Shown here in pieces: positions 25,915 through 35,508 of a stretch of DNA of 64,000 nt. The DNA comes from an uncultured Sanguibacteroides sp. (GTDB lineage: Bacteria; Bacteroidota; Bacteroidia; Bacteroidales; Marinifilaceae): positions 158,041-222,040 of the forward strand of contig NZ_UQRQ01000002.1 of NCBI RefSeq assembly GCF_900543425.1, read 5' to 3'. The notes beneath the pieces were generated by a model, which ran no database searches, was not told the DNA's origin, and saw only the letters and a program-made list of their open reading frames with translations. How positions within the stretch are numbered: position 1 is the stretch's first letter; each line of letters starts with the position of its first letter. A program made the translations under genes and the position numbers.

Positions 25915-26994
25915 TTATTTCGGAGCTGTCCGATAAACAAAAAATGCTACAAAAGCATACAGGATATTAGGTATCCATACTGCTAATAACGGATTCATAT
26001 TTCCATTGGTTGCAAATACCGTTGAAAATTGCATAAATAGAATATAAGAAAAACTGATCAACAACCCTAATCCCAGATGGAATCCCATCCCTCCCCGAAT
26101 TTTTCGAGAAGCAATACTCACCCCAATCAAGGTCAGGATAAAAGTGGCAAAAGCATTGGAGAATATCCTGTATTTCTCGATCTGAAATTCAACAACATTA
26201 CTACTTCCCCTCAACTTTTGTCGGTCAATGTACTCATTCAATTCCGGCAGAGTTAAACGCTCCTTTATCTTTTTGGGATCTTCTGAAAATTCCGCCGGAG
26301 TAAAATTCAATAAAGTATCGATCTGCCGACCTGTTGTGTATGTCTCTTTCATCCCGTCAAATTCTCTATACGTCCAATCCTTAATCGTCCATTTTCCTTT
26401 ATTCTCGTTCCATTCGATCAATCGGGCATTCAATTTATTTATTAACGTATCCCCCCGAAAATTCTCGTATGAAAAATCATATCCGACTTTAGGGCCGACT
26501 GAAAAAGAAGACATATAAATATAAGAACCGGGAGCAACTTGACGATGAATATTCTTCTCCCGATTTTGAAAAGTTTTCCAAATGTATTTTTCCGAAAACT
26601 CTATTCGCTTCTTATTGGCATTAGGGATGATAAAAGCTGTCAACAACAAGGACAATATCGCAATAACGCCCGCCGAAATCATATAAGGACGTACCATCCG
26701 ACTAAAACTGGTTCCCGTACTCAAAATAGCTATGATCTCACTATTATAAGCCATTTTGGAAGTAAAGAAGATGACTGAAATAAATGTGAACAGAGAGGAG
26801 AATACATTCGCGAAATAAGGCACAAAATTCAGGTAGTAATCAAAAATAATAGCATTGACCGGAGCACTATTCTCTATGAATTTCTCCAAACGCTCCGAAA
26901 GATCAAAAACGATAACAATACTAAGTATGAGTACCATTGAAAAAAAGAAGGTACCCAGAAACTTTCGTATAATATATATATCCAGTTTTTTCAT
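25915..26994 (-). CDS. LptF/LptG-family lipopolysaccharide transport permease (YjgP/YjgQ)
   Basis: The 359-residue protein shows the family layout: three membrane helices in the first ~110 residues (LDIYIIRKFLGTFFFS and following), a periplasmic beta-jellyroll region (about 125-265) and three C-terminal helices ending KFQF-like in FVYRTAPK. LptF/G with LptB extract LPS from the inner membrane. The start codon lies directly after the tgt stop, so the two genes form an operon. Choosing between LptF and LptG needs phylogeny. Confidence 0.9.
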   Translation of the reverse strand: MKKLDIYIIRKFLGTFFFSMVLILSIVIVFDLSERLEKFIENSAPVNAIIFDYYLNFVPYFANVFSSLFTFISVIFFTSKMAYNSEIIAILSTGTSFSRMVRPYMISAGVIAILSLLLTAFIIPNANKKRIEFSEKYIWKTFQNREKNIHRQVAPGSYIYMSSFSVGPKVGYDFSYENFRGDTLINKLNARLIEWNENKGKWTIKDWTYREFDGMKETYTTGRQIDTLLNFTPAEFSEDPKKIKERLTLPELNEYIDRQKLRGSSNVVEFQIEKYRIFSNAFATFILTLIGVSIASRKIRGGMGFHLGLGLLISFSYILFMQFSTVFATNGNMNPLLAVWIPNILYAFVAFFVYRTAPK

Positions 26995-28125
26995 CTACAA
27001 CCGAGTTGTCACTTTTTTTATTGTTTTCGTTTTCCACTCAAGAAAATCACCTTCCAATATATGTTTCCGCGCCTCTTTTACCAACCACAAATAAAAGGAC
27101 AAATTATGGATCGAACAAATTTGCAACCCTAAAATTTCATCTGCCTTAATCAAATGGCGCAAATAAGCTTTTGAATAATCTTTATCCACGAAAGAGAGCG
27201 CTAAAGGATCAATGGGTGAAAAATCCTTTTCCCATTTTTTATTCTTAATATTAATTACTCCCTCCGTCGTAAACAACATCCCGTTCCTTCCATTCCGGGT
27301 AGGCATAACACAATCGAACATATCCACTCCCAAAGCGATGGCTTCTAAAATATTCTCAGGCGTACCGACGCCCATCAAATAACGGGGTTTGTCTTTCGGC
27401 AAAATCCGATTCACGATCTCAATCATCGCGTACATCGATTCCGCAGGCTCTCCCACCGCCAATCCTCCAATAGCATATCCTTCCCGTTCCAAAGCCACCG
27501 CATGCTCAGCGGCACGTTCCCGAAGATCTTTATACACACATCCTTGAACAATCGGAAATAAAGACTGATGGTAACCGTATAACGGCTCCGTTACATCAAA
27601 ACGTTTCACACAGCGCTCCAACCACCTTTGTGTCAATTCCAAAGATTTTTTAGCATAAGCATAATCGCTTTGTCCGGGAGGGCATTCGTCGAAGGCCATC
27701 ACGATATCCGCACCTATCTTACGCTGGACATCCATCACGTTCTCCGGTGTGAAAAGATGTTTTGAACCATCAATATGAGAACGAAAAGTAACCCCTTCTT
27801 CTGTAATCTTCCGGCTATCCGTTAAAGAAAATACCTGAAAACCGCCACTATCTGTCAATATCGGTCTATCCCACGCGTTAAATTTATGCAAACCACCTAC
27901 GGCCTGTAACACGTCCGTACCCGGTCTCAGGTAGAGGTGATACGTATTTCCTAAAATGATTTGAGCATGAATATCCTCTTTTAGCTCACGAGCATGAACA
28001 GCCTTCACGGTTCCTACTGTTCCTACCGGCATAAAAATGGGGGTCTCAATGGCTCCATGGTCTGTTGTTAACACGCCACACCTTGCTTCACTCTGCTTAT
28101 CTTTCGCTAAAAGGGTGTAATTCAT
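26995..28125 (-). CDS. tgt: Queuine tRNA-ribosyltransferase (tRNA-guanine transglycosylase)
   Basis: The 376 residues match Tgt over their full length. Catalytic Asp92 is in LTDSGGFQVFS and Asp271 in MFDCVMPTRNGRNG; GGLAVGEP forms the substrate site. The three Cys ligands of the structural zinc (CxCxxC in E. coli) are replaced by Ala309, Ser311 and Asp314 in PIDPLALSFVDKDYS, although the later His340 is kept. It exchanges guanine 34 for a queuine precursor in GUN-anticodon tRNAs. A -7 box (TATCTTTG) lies just upstream. Confidence 0.95.
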   Translation of the reverse strand: MNYTLLAKDKQSEARCGVLTTDHGAIETPIFMPVGTVGTVKAVHARELKEDIHAQIILGNTYHLYLRPGTDVLQAVGGLHKFNAWDRPILTDSGGFQVFSLTDSRKITEEGVTFRSHIDGSKHLFTPENVMDVQRKIGADIVMAFDECPPGQSDYAYAKKSLELTQRWLERCVKRFDVTEPLYGYHQSLFPIVQGCVYKDLRERAAEHAVALEREGYAIGGLAVGEPAESMYAMIEIVNRILPKDKPRYLMGVGTPENILEAIALGVDMFDCVMPTRNGRNGMLFTTEGVINIKNKKWEKDFSPIDPLALSFVDKDYSKAYLRHLIKADEILGLQICSIHNLSFYLWLVKEARKHILEGDFLEWKTKTIKKVTTRL

Positions 28126-28146
28126 TCGCTTTCATTTTTGAAACGG

Positions 28147-28154
28147 CAAAGATA
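28147..28154 (-). promoter_or_regulatory. -7 promoter box (TATCTTTG) for tgt-lptF/G
   Basis: The - strand reads TATCTTTG, an exact match to the Bacteroidetes TAnnTTTG element, 21 nt upstream of the tgt ATG. I do not see a good TTTG box at the expected spacing. Confidence 0.6.
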
Positions 28155-28353
28155 ATGATTATTTTAAATTAAAATCATCTCTCTTTCCTCTAAATATTGA
28201 GAAATGCTTCCTTCACGGTAAAATCCCTCCGAAATTTTAAGCTCCAAATCATTTAATCGTTATTTTAAACTTAAAATCGGCAAATCATTTTCAAATAAAA
28301 GAAAAAAATAGAATCTTTGGAACTTGATTCAAAATGCTAAAAAATTATAGGTT

Positions 28354-30564
28354 ATGAGAATGTTTTACAAGTTAATTGTATTCCTTTTTATTGTAGGGTT
28401 GGCTTTACCCGGATATGCACAAAGCGAAAATAAAAAATTTAGTTTGGCCGATTTCTGTCTCAATTATACATTTATGCCCACGGGGGTTCGGGGTCTTCGT
28501 TCACTAAATGACGGAGAACATTACACCGTTTTGGAATCCCACGGACAAAAATTAGTTATGTATAGTTACAAAACCGGCAAGGCTGTAAACACCCTGTTGG
28601 ACCTTAGTGATCCCAAATATAAAGAAGTAAAAACAATACAGGATTACGAATTCAGTCCTGACGAAAGTCGCATTTTGATATGCACGAACATAAAACCGAT
28701 CTATCGCCGTTCTTTCACGGCAGATTACTACGTGTTTGATTTCAAAAACAGAGAATTAAAACCGTTATCCGAAGGCGGACCTCAACGTTTGGCCACCTTC
28801 TCCCCGGAAGGGACCAAGATAGCATTCGTTCGGGACAATAATCTCTTTATTGCAGATTTACGTTTCGGCTCGGAATTACAGATTACCTTCGACGGAAAAT
28901 TTAATAGCATCATTAACGGCGCCCCGGATTGGGTTTACGAGGAAGAATTTGAATTCAACAAAGCATTCGAATGGGCTCCCGACGGATCAGCTATTGCTTT
29001 CATGAAATTCGATGAATCGGATGTAAAGATATACCATATGAATATGTTCAAGGGGGAGAGACCGGAACTAAAAGAAAATGCCGTTTATCCTTCTAACTAC
29101 TCTTATAAATATCCGAAAGCCGGCGAAGCAAATTCCAAAGTCAGCGTACACGTGTACGACATAAAGGACCGCGTTACCACTCCTATGAACATCGGAGAGG
29201 AAACCGATATCTATATTCCGCGCATCAAATGGACAACCGATCCTAAAAAATTAGCCATACTGAAACTAAACAGATTTCAAAACAAACTGGAAATTCTGCT
29301 GGCAAACGCTCGGGTAGGCAGTACGACCACCTTATACCGGGAAGAGAACAAATATTACATAGATGAAAATAATTTCGATAACCTTATTTTCTTGGAAGAC
29401 GGACAATATTTCGTATTCAGTAGTGAAAAAGACGGTTATCTCCATCTATATCTTTTCGACATGGCCGGAAAGGAGAAACAGGCTATTACCTCCGGTCATT
29501 TCGACATAGCTGATTTTTACGGGTACGATCCGGAAAAGAAATTATTCTACTACTCTTCTCACGAGGTTTCTCCTATCGAGAAATACGTCTATTCCATCGA
29601 CCTAAAAGGAAAAAAGAAACTGTTAACCCCTACGCAAGGCTGGAACAATGCAGAGTTTAGTAAATCTTTCAAATACTATGTGAACACGGTTTCCAATGCC
29701 AATACCCCTCCTGTTATTACTCTTTACGGGGCCAACGGGAAAGCCATCCGTACACTTGAAGACAATGCGGCACTAAAGGAGACGTTAAAAGATTACTCCG
29801 TGGCTCAACGGGAATACATTCAAATTCCGGCCGCTGACGGAACAACTCAACTCAACGCGTGGATCATGAAGCCCGTGGATTTCAATCCGGAACAAACCTA
29901 TCCGTTATTAATCATTCAATACAGCGGACCTAATTCTCAACAAGTATATAATTCCTGGGCTATAGACTGGACACAATACCTGACACAGGAAGGCTATATC
30001 GTAGCTTGCATAGATCCGCGGGGAACTGGAGCAAGAGGAGAAGAATTCAGGAAATGTACTTACATGCAGTTAGGTAAAATCGAAAGTGACGATATGATTG
30101 CTGCGGCCAAATGGTTGGCAGAAAAACCATACATCGATCCGGCAAAGGTAGGTATCTGGGGATGGAGTTACGGAGGTTTCATGTCTTCTCTTTGCCTGAT
30201 GAAAGGAAACGACGTCTTCTCCACGGCCATAGCAGTAGCCCCGGTCACCAACTGGAGATTTTATGACTCCGTTTATACGGAACGTTTTATGCGTCGTCCT
30301 CAAGATAACCCGAACGGTTATGATGACAACTCACCGATCAACTGGGCTGATAAACTAAAGGGACATTTATTAATTTGTCACGGAACTGCAGATGACAATG
30401 TTCACATCCAGAATGCTTATGAATTATCGGAAGCCTTGGTACAAGCCAATAAACCATTCGATATGCAAATTTATACCAATCGTAACCACAGCATATTCGG
30501 AGGAATGACACGTCTGCATTTGTACGGCAAATTCATGGATTACCTGAATAAGCATCTAAAATAA
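28354..30564 (+). CDS. Dipeptidyl peptidase IV (S9 family), secreted
   Basis: The 736-residue protein has a signal peptide (MRMFYKLIVFLFIVGLALPGYAQ), a beta-propeller domain and a C-terminal alpha/beta hydrolase. The catalytic triad reads Ser605 in GWSYGG, Asp680 in HGTADDNVH and His712 in RNHSIFGG. The propeller Glu pair of DPP-IV is visible as YEEEFEF (about 195-201). It removes Xaa-Pro or Xaa-Ala dipeptides in the periplasm. It is monocistronic, with a 228-nt upstream gap in which I found no clear consensus promoter. Confidence 0.93.
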   Translation: MRMFYKLIVFLFIVGLALPGYAQSENKKFSLADFCLNYTFMPTGVRGLRSLNDGEHYTVLESHGQKLVMYSYKTGKAVNTLLDLSDPKYKEVKTIQDYEFSPDESRILICTNIKPIYRRSFTADYYVFDFKNRELKPLSEGGPQRLATFSPEGTKIAFVRDNNLFIADLRFGSELQITFDGKFNSIINGAPDWVYEEEFEFNKAFEWAPDGSAIAFMKFDESDVKIYHMNMFKGERPELKENAVYPSNYSYKYPKAGEANSKVSVHVYDIKDRVTTPMNIGEETDIYIPRIKWTTDPKKLAILKLNRFQNKLEILLANARVGSTTTLYREENKYYIDENNFDNLIFLEDGQYFVFSSEKDGYLHLYLFDMAGKEKQAITSGHFDIADFYGYDPEKKLFYYSSHEVSPIEKYVYSIDLKGKKKLLTPTQGWNNAEFSKSFKYYVNTVSNANTPPVITLYGANGKAIRTLEDNAALKETLKDYSVAQREYIQIPAADGTTQLNAWIMKPVDFNPEQTYPLLIIQYSGPNSQQVYNSWAIDWTQYLTQEGYIVACIDPRGTGARGEEFRKCTYMQLGKIESDDMIAAAKWLAEKPYIDPAKVGIWGWSYGGFMSSLCLMKGNDVFSTAIAVAPVTNWRFYDSVYTERFMRRPQDNPNGYDDNSPINWADKLKGHLLICHGTADDNVHIQNAYELSEALVQANKPFDMQIYTNRNHSIFGGMTRLHLYGKFMDYLNKHLK

Positions 30565-30584
30565 AACTATTTAAACAACTTTTA

Positions 30585-30627
30585 TACGCCGGACTTCTTC
30601 AATTTGTACAGGAAGGAATCCGGCGTA
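30585..30627 (+). terminator. Stem-loop after the dipeptidyl peptidase gene
   Basis: TACGCCGGA (from 30585) pairs with TCCGGCGTA (to 30627), extended by an imperfect CTTCTTC/GAAGGAA inner stem. The following ATCTTT is a poor U tract, so termination may be partial. Confidence 0.6.
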
Positions 30628-30797
30628 ATCTTTAAGTAAGAAAACCATTTTTAACCCTTTCATGATTCTATCCAACGATTTTTTTATAACTTTAGGCGTT
30701 TAAAATGCCATTGGAGATAAATTATATCCGAATTTTTCGGGAAAATACGCTTCATTGCCAGCAAAGTAAAAATCGTTTAACTTAAAAAATAAAGATT

Positions 30798-32261
30798 ATG
30801 AGCAAATGCATATGCACGCTGGAACCCAAGGCTATTTGGGAAAACTTTTACAAACTGACTCAAGTTCCTCGTCCTTCCAACCACGAAGAAAAAGCAAGAG
30901 AATTCGTGATGAACTGGGCAAAAGAAAACGGAATAAAAGCCGAGATGGACGAAGCCAATAATATACTATTGAGCAAACCCGCAACTCCAGGAATGGAAAA
31001 CCGTAAAGGGGTAATTTTGCAAGGTCATCTGGACATGGTTCCTCAAAAAAATGAAGATAAAAAACATGACTTTACCAAAGATCCTATCGACGCTTATATC
31101 GATGGAGAATGGGTAACGGCAGACGGCACAACCTTAGGAGCTGACAATGGAATCGGTGTTGCCACGGGAATGGCATTACTACTATCCAAAGACATTCCTC
31201 ACGGACCGTTAGAAGTACTGATTACAGCCACAGAAGAGACGGGAATGGACGGAGCTAACGGCATTCGTCCGAATTGGTTAAAAGGAGATATTCTCTTAAA
31301 CTTGGACTCGGAAACAGAAGGTGAGTTATACGTCGGTTGTGCAGGTGGTATCGACGGAGAAATTCACTTTACTTACACTCCGGAATCTGTTCCGGCCGGA
31401 AACAAAGCCTATAAACTGGCCTTAAAAGGATTAAAAGGCGGACATTCGGGTATGGATATTAACTTGGGAAGAGGAAACGCGAATAAATTATTCTTTCGCT
31501 TCTTAAAAGCTGTTGCACAAGAGCTAAACATAAGAATCGCTTCCGTAGAAGGAGGAAACATGAGAAACGCCATTCCGCGCGAGGCATTTGCCATTGTAAC
31601 TCTTCCCGCGGCCCATGTTGATAAATTCCAAAACAGAATTAAAGAATACGAGGCCATCTTTAAAGCAGAACTTAGTGCTAAAGAACCGACACTGCAATTA
31701 TTCGCGGAGGAAGTTTCCATGCCCGATAGCGTAATGAATGCCCAAGTGCAAGCCAATGTCATCAATGCTATCGTGGCCTGTCCGAACGGTGCAATGAGAA
31801 TGATCGATTCGATGCCCGACACGGTAGAAACATCCAATAACCTTGCCATCGTTAAAGGAGGAGAAGGTAAAGTGGAAGTTTATATGTTGATGCGTTCTTC
31901 CGTTGAAACGGCAAAAACGGCATTAGCCCAATCCGTTCAGGCTGTTTTCGAGCTGGCAAAAGCGGATCAAATCAATTTCGTGGGAGAATATCCCGGCTGG
32001 AAGCCCAATCCGGACTCCGCAATCCGTAAAACCATGGAAAATGTATACGAGAAATTGTATGGTAAAAAACCTGCTATCATGGCCATCCATGCCGGATTGG
32101 AATGTGGTATTCTGGGGTCCACTTACCCGAACTGGGATATGATCTCTTTCGGACCGACCATCAGTTCTCCACACTCTCCCGATGAAAAAGTAAACATTGC
32201 CTCTATCGTTAAATTCTGGGATTTCCTGAAGGCAACCTTGCAGGCTATTCCTGAGAAATAA
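30798..32261 (+). CDS. pepD: Aminoacyl-histidine dipeptidase (Xaa-His dipeptidase, M20 family)
   Basis: The 487 residues match PepD. Metal-binding and catalytic motifs are QGHLDMVPQ (about 79-87), TLGADNGIG with the bridging Asp, TATEETGMDGANG with the catalytic Glu and the late IHAGLECGIL. The dimerisation-domain motif GLKGGHSGMDI is present. It hydrolyses dipeptides such as carnosine in the cytoplasm and could use products of the dipeptidyl peptidase encoded upstream. The start has no upstream competitor. Confidence 0.94.
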   Translation: MSKCICTLEPKAIWENFYKLTQVPRPSNHEEKAREFVMNWAKENGIKAEMDEANNILLSKPATPGMENRKGVILQGHLDMVPQKNEDKKHDFTKDPIDAYIDGEWVTADGTTLGADNGIGVATGMALLLSKDIPHGPLEVLITATEETGMDGANGIRPNWLKGDILLNLDSETEGELYVGCAGGIDGEIHFTYTPESVPAGNKAYKLALKGLKGGHSGMDINLGRGNANKLFFRFLKAVAQELNIRIASVEGGNMRNAIPREAFAIVTLPAAHVDKFQNRIKEYEAIFKAELSAKEPTLQLFAEEVSMPDSVMNAQVQANVINAIVACPNGAMRMIDSMPDTVETSNNLAIVKGGEGKVEVYMLMRSSVETAKTALAQSVQAVFELAKADQINFVGEYPGWKPNPDSAIRKTMENVYEKLYGKKPAIMAIHAGLECGILGSTYPNWDMISFGPTISSPHSPDEKVNIASIVKFWDFLKATLQAIPEK

Positions 32262-32269
32262 GCAATATC

Positions 32270-32335
32270 AAGACAGATTTATTTTTTATTTTGAATACTT
32301 TTTCAAAACATAAAAAATAAATCTGTCTTTTTTTC
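32270..32335 (+). terminator. Intrinsic terminator after pepD
   Basis: Arms 32270-32289 and 32310-32329 are perfectly complementary over 20 bp with a 20-nt loop, and the right arm runs into TTTTTT. The outer part carries AAGACAGAT/ATCTGTCTT. Confidence 0.9.
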
Positions 32336-32462
32336 ATAAAAACGACATCTCCAAGCGCAAACGTTAGCATTTTTCACAAAACCAACCTACGCCTGCCTCT
32401 CATTTAACAACGTATTCTCTCTTTTTTGTATTATTTTAACCATAAGGGACGATTTTCTGTAT

Positions 32463-32470
32463 TATCTTTG
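32463..32470 (+). promoter_or_regulatory. -7 promoter box (TATCTTTG) for the acyl-CoA synthetase gene
   Basis: An exact TAnnTTTG match sits 24 nt before the ATG at 32495. It rules out the upstream in-frame TTG at 32426 as the start. Confidence 0.6.
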
Positions 32471-32494
32471 TTGGGAAAATTCAAACGTTTAACT

Positions 32495-34171
32495 ATGACT
32501 TTAAAAAAATTGACGTTACCTGAACTGCTAAAACACAGCTGTTCTAAGTTCGCAAAAAATCTCTCTTTAAACTTTGTTGCTAGCGGGAAAAGAACTTACC
32601 AAGATTTATACAATGACGTCATTGCTGTTGCCAATCATTTGATTCACCTAAATATAAAAAAAGGAGATAAAGTAGCCATCCTAAGTGCTAATATGCCGAA
32701 CTGGGGAATCACTCAATTTGCAATCGCAAGTACAGGAGCTATTGCCGTTCCGATCTTACCCGGGTTTTGCTCTACAGAACTTCAAAATATATTGGAACAC
32801 GCCGAAGTAAAAGTAATTTTCGTATCTCGCCTTTTGGCCAAATGTCTGGAAGATGTCAAGACCCCGTTCTTAAAACATAAGATCTTAATCAATAACTTTG
32901 CAAGCATTCCGGAAGGATGCTATGCCCCTGAAGAATTGGATAAACTGACTCCTGATATCGATCTTAATAATTATTCTCCACTACCCGACATTACGGTAGA
33001 AGAAGAAGATACGGCATCTATTATTTATACTTCCGGTACGACAGGATTTTCCAAGGGAGTAGAATTGACACATAAAAATTTAGTCTGGGACGCCCGCCAG
33101 TGCCGTACCATACAGCATGTAGACGAATCGGACCGTTTTTTGAGTATTCTTCCCATGGCACATACCTATGAAAATACCTTGGGCTTACTGTTACCGATTA
33201 TGTTCGGGGCACAAATTTTCTATCTGGATCGAGTACCGACCCCGAAACTTTTAGTTCCGGCCATGCAAAAGGTTCATCCTACGGTTATCTTATCAGTACC
33301 GCTTATTATCGAGAAAATATACAAAACACAAATTGTTCCTAAATTCAATAGTAACAAAATTATTCGTACCCTATACGGTTTTTCTGTGACCCGTAAATTC
33401 TTCAACCGAATGGCAGGTAAGAAATTAATGGAAACATTCGGGGGACAATTAAAATTTTTCGGGGTCGGTGGCTCCAAAATCGACGGAACTGTCGAACAAT
33501 TTTTAAAAGAAGCGCGGTTCCCCTATGCCATTGGTTACGGATTAACCGAAACAGCACCTATGGCCGCAGGTTCCAATCCGTCAGGAACATTCCTGCAAGG
33601 AGTGGGGCCGATAATGGAGGGCGTTTCCATCAAAATCAACGAACCGGATGAAAAAGGAGAAGGAGAAATCTGGATCAAGGGGCCCAACGTGATGAAGGGG
33701 TACTACAAACGTCCCGAATTAAATGCCGAAGTCTTCACGGAGGACGGATGGTTTAAAACGGGAGATTTAGGATCTTTCGACAAAAAGAACCGTTTATCTA
33801 TCCGCGGTCGAATCAAAACGATGATTTTAGGTGCCTCGGGAGAAAACATTTACCCGGAAGAGATCGAATCCATCATCAACAATTTCCGGTTTGTAAACGA
33901 ATCGTTAGTCGTTGAAAACAGCGGTAAGCTGGTTGCCATGGTTCATTTCAACATGGAAGAGCTGGAGAAGCATTATAAGAACCTTAAGAATCAGGCCGAT
34001 AATTACAAGGCGATGATTAGTGACTACATTGAAGAACAGAAAAAAGAGTTGCGCGAATACGTGAATGCCCGTGTCAATAATTTCTCCAAATTACAATTGG
34101 TCATGACTCAACATGAACCTTTCGAGAAAACTCCGACCCATAAAATAAAAAGATTTTTATATAACAAATAA
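32495..34171 (+). CDS. Long-chain acyl-CoA synthetase (AMP-forming)
   Basis: From the ATG at 32495 the product has 558 residues. The ATP/AMP motif is IIYTSGTTGFSKG, followed by GYGLTETAP, the GYYKRPELNAE block, FKTGDLG, and the C-terminal hinge RGRIKTMILGASGENIYPEEIE. It activates fatty acids to acyl-CoA for lipid synthesis or degradation. It is transcribed alone, bounded by its own promoter box and a bidirectional terminator. Substrate length is not visible. Confidence 0.93.
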   Translation: MTLKKLTLPELLKHSCSKFAKNLSLNFVASGKRTYQDLYNDVIAVANHLIHLNIKKGDKVAILSANMPNWGITQFAIASTGAIAVPILPGFCSTELQNILEHAEVKVIFVSRLLAKCLEDVKTPFLKHKILINNFASIPEGCYAPEELDKLTPDIDLNNYSPLPDITVEEEDTASIIYTSGTTGFSKGVELTHKNLVWDARQCRTIQHVDESDRFLSILPMAHTYENTLGLLLPIMFGAQIFYLDRVPTPKLLVPAMQKVHPTVILSVPLIIEKIYKTQIVPKFNSNKIIRTLYGFSVTRKFFNRMAGKKLMETFGGQLKFFGVGGSKIDGTVEQFLKEARFPYAIGYGLTETAPMAAGSNPSGTFLQGVGPIMEGVSIKINEPDEKGEGEIWIKGPNVMKGYYKRPELNAEVFTEDGWFKTGDLGSFDKKNRLSIRGRIKTMILGASGENIYPEEIESIINNFRFVNESLVVENSGKLVAMVHFNMEELEKHYKNLKNQADNYKAMISDYIEEQKKELREYVNARVNNFSKLQLVMTQHEPFEKTPTHKIKRFLYNK

Positions 34172-34172
34172 T

Positions 34173-34206
34173 TAAAAAAGTCGAGTTTCACACTCGACTT
34201 TTTTAA
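34173..34206. terminator. Bidirectional intrinsic terminator
   Basis: AAAAAAGTCGAGT and ACTCGACTTTTTT pair around a short TTCAC-type loop between the converging acyl-CoA synthetase and FAH-family genes. Both strands end in a U tract. Confidence 0.92.
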
Positions 34207-34769
34207 CGAATATAAAAATCCAAAAGTAACTTCTCATCGAGGTATCCCTTGAGATGATCGCCTATCTGAAGCCCGCGATAACGAAAAGGATTTCCACAGT
34301 AAATATAGTCTCCGATCTTCAACATGTAATATTCGGACATCACGGCTATAACTTGTTCCGGCGTAATGGAAGCTCCCATTACATTTTCTCTAAAGATCTC
34401 TTTCCCATTCAACTCCAAGACATACTCTCCTCTTATCTTTTCCCGGTTACACAAGGGGGAGATTGCTGCCGCTCCGTCAAAAGAAGAAGCTACTGCCGGA
34501 GACAATCCCTTCCCGAACAGTTCCCTCTCCTGATTATCCGCATAAAAACGAATACCAATTCCCACCTCCTCGTAATACCGGGAAGCAAAACGTTCGGATA
34601 TTCCCTTGCCAATCTTACAAACACGCAATACCAGTTGCGGAACGCAACTCAACTCCGTTGCAAAGGCTGGAATATAAAAATCTTCATTATTCCGTAACAA
34701 AGCGTTATCTCCAAGAGTCACCCATGTTTGTTCTCCGGTAACATTATATTCCGTACATAACAGCTTCAT
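34203..34769 (-). CDS. Fumarylacetoacetate hydrolase (FAH)-family protein, short form
   Basis: The 188-residue protein has the FAH-fold pattern: PQLVLRVCKIGKGISERFASRYYEEVGIGIRF, then DGAAAISPL, ELNGKE and a late GDYIYCGNP segment. FAH proteins are usually 200-300 residues and bind a divalent metal through acidic residues. Here Glu pairs in RYYEEVG may serve, but the full ligand set is not obvious. It probably acts on a small keto acid; the substrate is unknown. It lies downstream of the nitroreductase gene with a 39-nt gap. Confidence 0.7.
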   Translation of the reverse strand: MKLLCTEYNVTGEQTWVTLGDNALLRNNEDFYIPAFATELSCVPQLVLRVCKIGKGISERFASRYYEEVGIGIRFYADNQERELFGKGLSPAVASSFDGAAAISPLCNREKIRGEYVLELNGKEIFRENVMGASITPEQVIAVMSEYYMLKIGDYIYCGNPFRYRGLQIGDHLKGYLDEKLLLDFYIR

Positions 34770-34808
34770 TTCAATAATATTTATGAATAAAACAACACAT
34801 CTCCCGTA

Positions 34809-35372
34809 TTAAACCAACAAATCCTGCACCGCCCGTTTAGGAACATGATGGGAACCGTCGCTCTCCCTCCAATACTTATAATCTTCTCCCCACATCTCTT
34901 CCAACACAACGGTCTCTTTCGGTTTTCCCAAAGCAATCACGTACATGATCTTCAAATGATCCGGTAGTTGAAGAATAGCCCTCAACGAATCGTTTTTAAA
35001 AGCTTTTATGATACATCCTCCATACCCCTTTTCTACCGCTCCGAGCAAAATCGTTTGTGCCTGTATTCCGTCATCACATAAACAGTTCTCCACGATACTC
35101 GTGTCCAATAACTGTATCAAATAAGCAGAAGGACGTTCCCCCTCTTCCGGTCCGACCCAGTCGGTCAAATAACCGGCCCAAGCCAAGGTATGAAAAACCC
35201 GATCGCACTCATTTTCATCCGTAACCATTCTGTATTTCAAGGGCTGAGCATTCCTGCCGGAAGCGCAATAACGGGTTAATTCCACGAGGCTCTTCAGCTC
35301 CTCGGGCGTTATCCTCACCTCCTGGTAAAAACGACGATAACTTCTATTTTTTAATAACAATTCTTTCAACAT
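34809..35372 (-). CDS. Nitroreductase-family FMN enzyme
   Basis: From the ATG at 35372 the protein has 187 residues. It begins with the FMN-binding motif LLKNRSYRRFYQE and has CASGRNAQPLKYRMV (about 40-54) plus the GYGGCIIKAF block near 125-134. Such proteins reduce nitro groups, quinones or other conjugated compounds with NAD(P)H. The frame runs further upstream to 35738 but would then overlap the divergent nuclease gene, so the shorter start is used. Confidence 0.87.
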   Translation of the reverse strand: MLKELLLKNRSYRRFYQEVRITPEELKSLVELTRYCASGRNAQPLKYRMVTDENECDRVFHTLAWAGYLTDWVGPEEGERPSAYLIQLLDTSIVENCLCDDGIQAQTILLGAVEKGYGGCIIKAFKNDSLRAILQLPDHLKIMYVIALGKPKETVVLEEMWGEDYKYWRESDGSHHVPKRAVQDLLV

Positions 35373-35403
35373 AGATCTGATTTTAGATTGTAAATTTAAA
35401 TCG

Positions 35404-35427
35404 TAAATTTGCTTCGAAGCAAAATTA
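35404..35427. promoter_or_regulatory. Palindromic divergent -7 boxes between nitroreductase and AddB-like genes
   Basis: TAAATTTG (35404-35411, + strand) and TAATTTTG (35420-35427, - strand) are both TAnnTTTG matches and are the two halves of one near-perfect palindrome centred on TTCGAA. They face the AddB-like gene and the nitroreductase gene respectively. Confidence 0.5.
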
Positions 35428-35508
35428 GTAATAATAATTCGAAATCCCACGGATAGACAGAGTATCGGCAACAAGTGCAATAGTTCGCTATCCATAATAA
35501 ATAAAACG

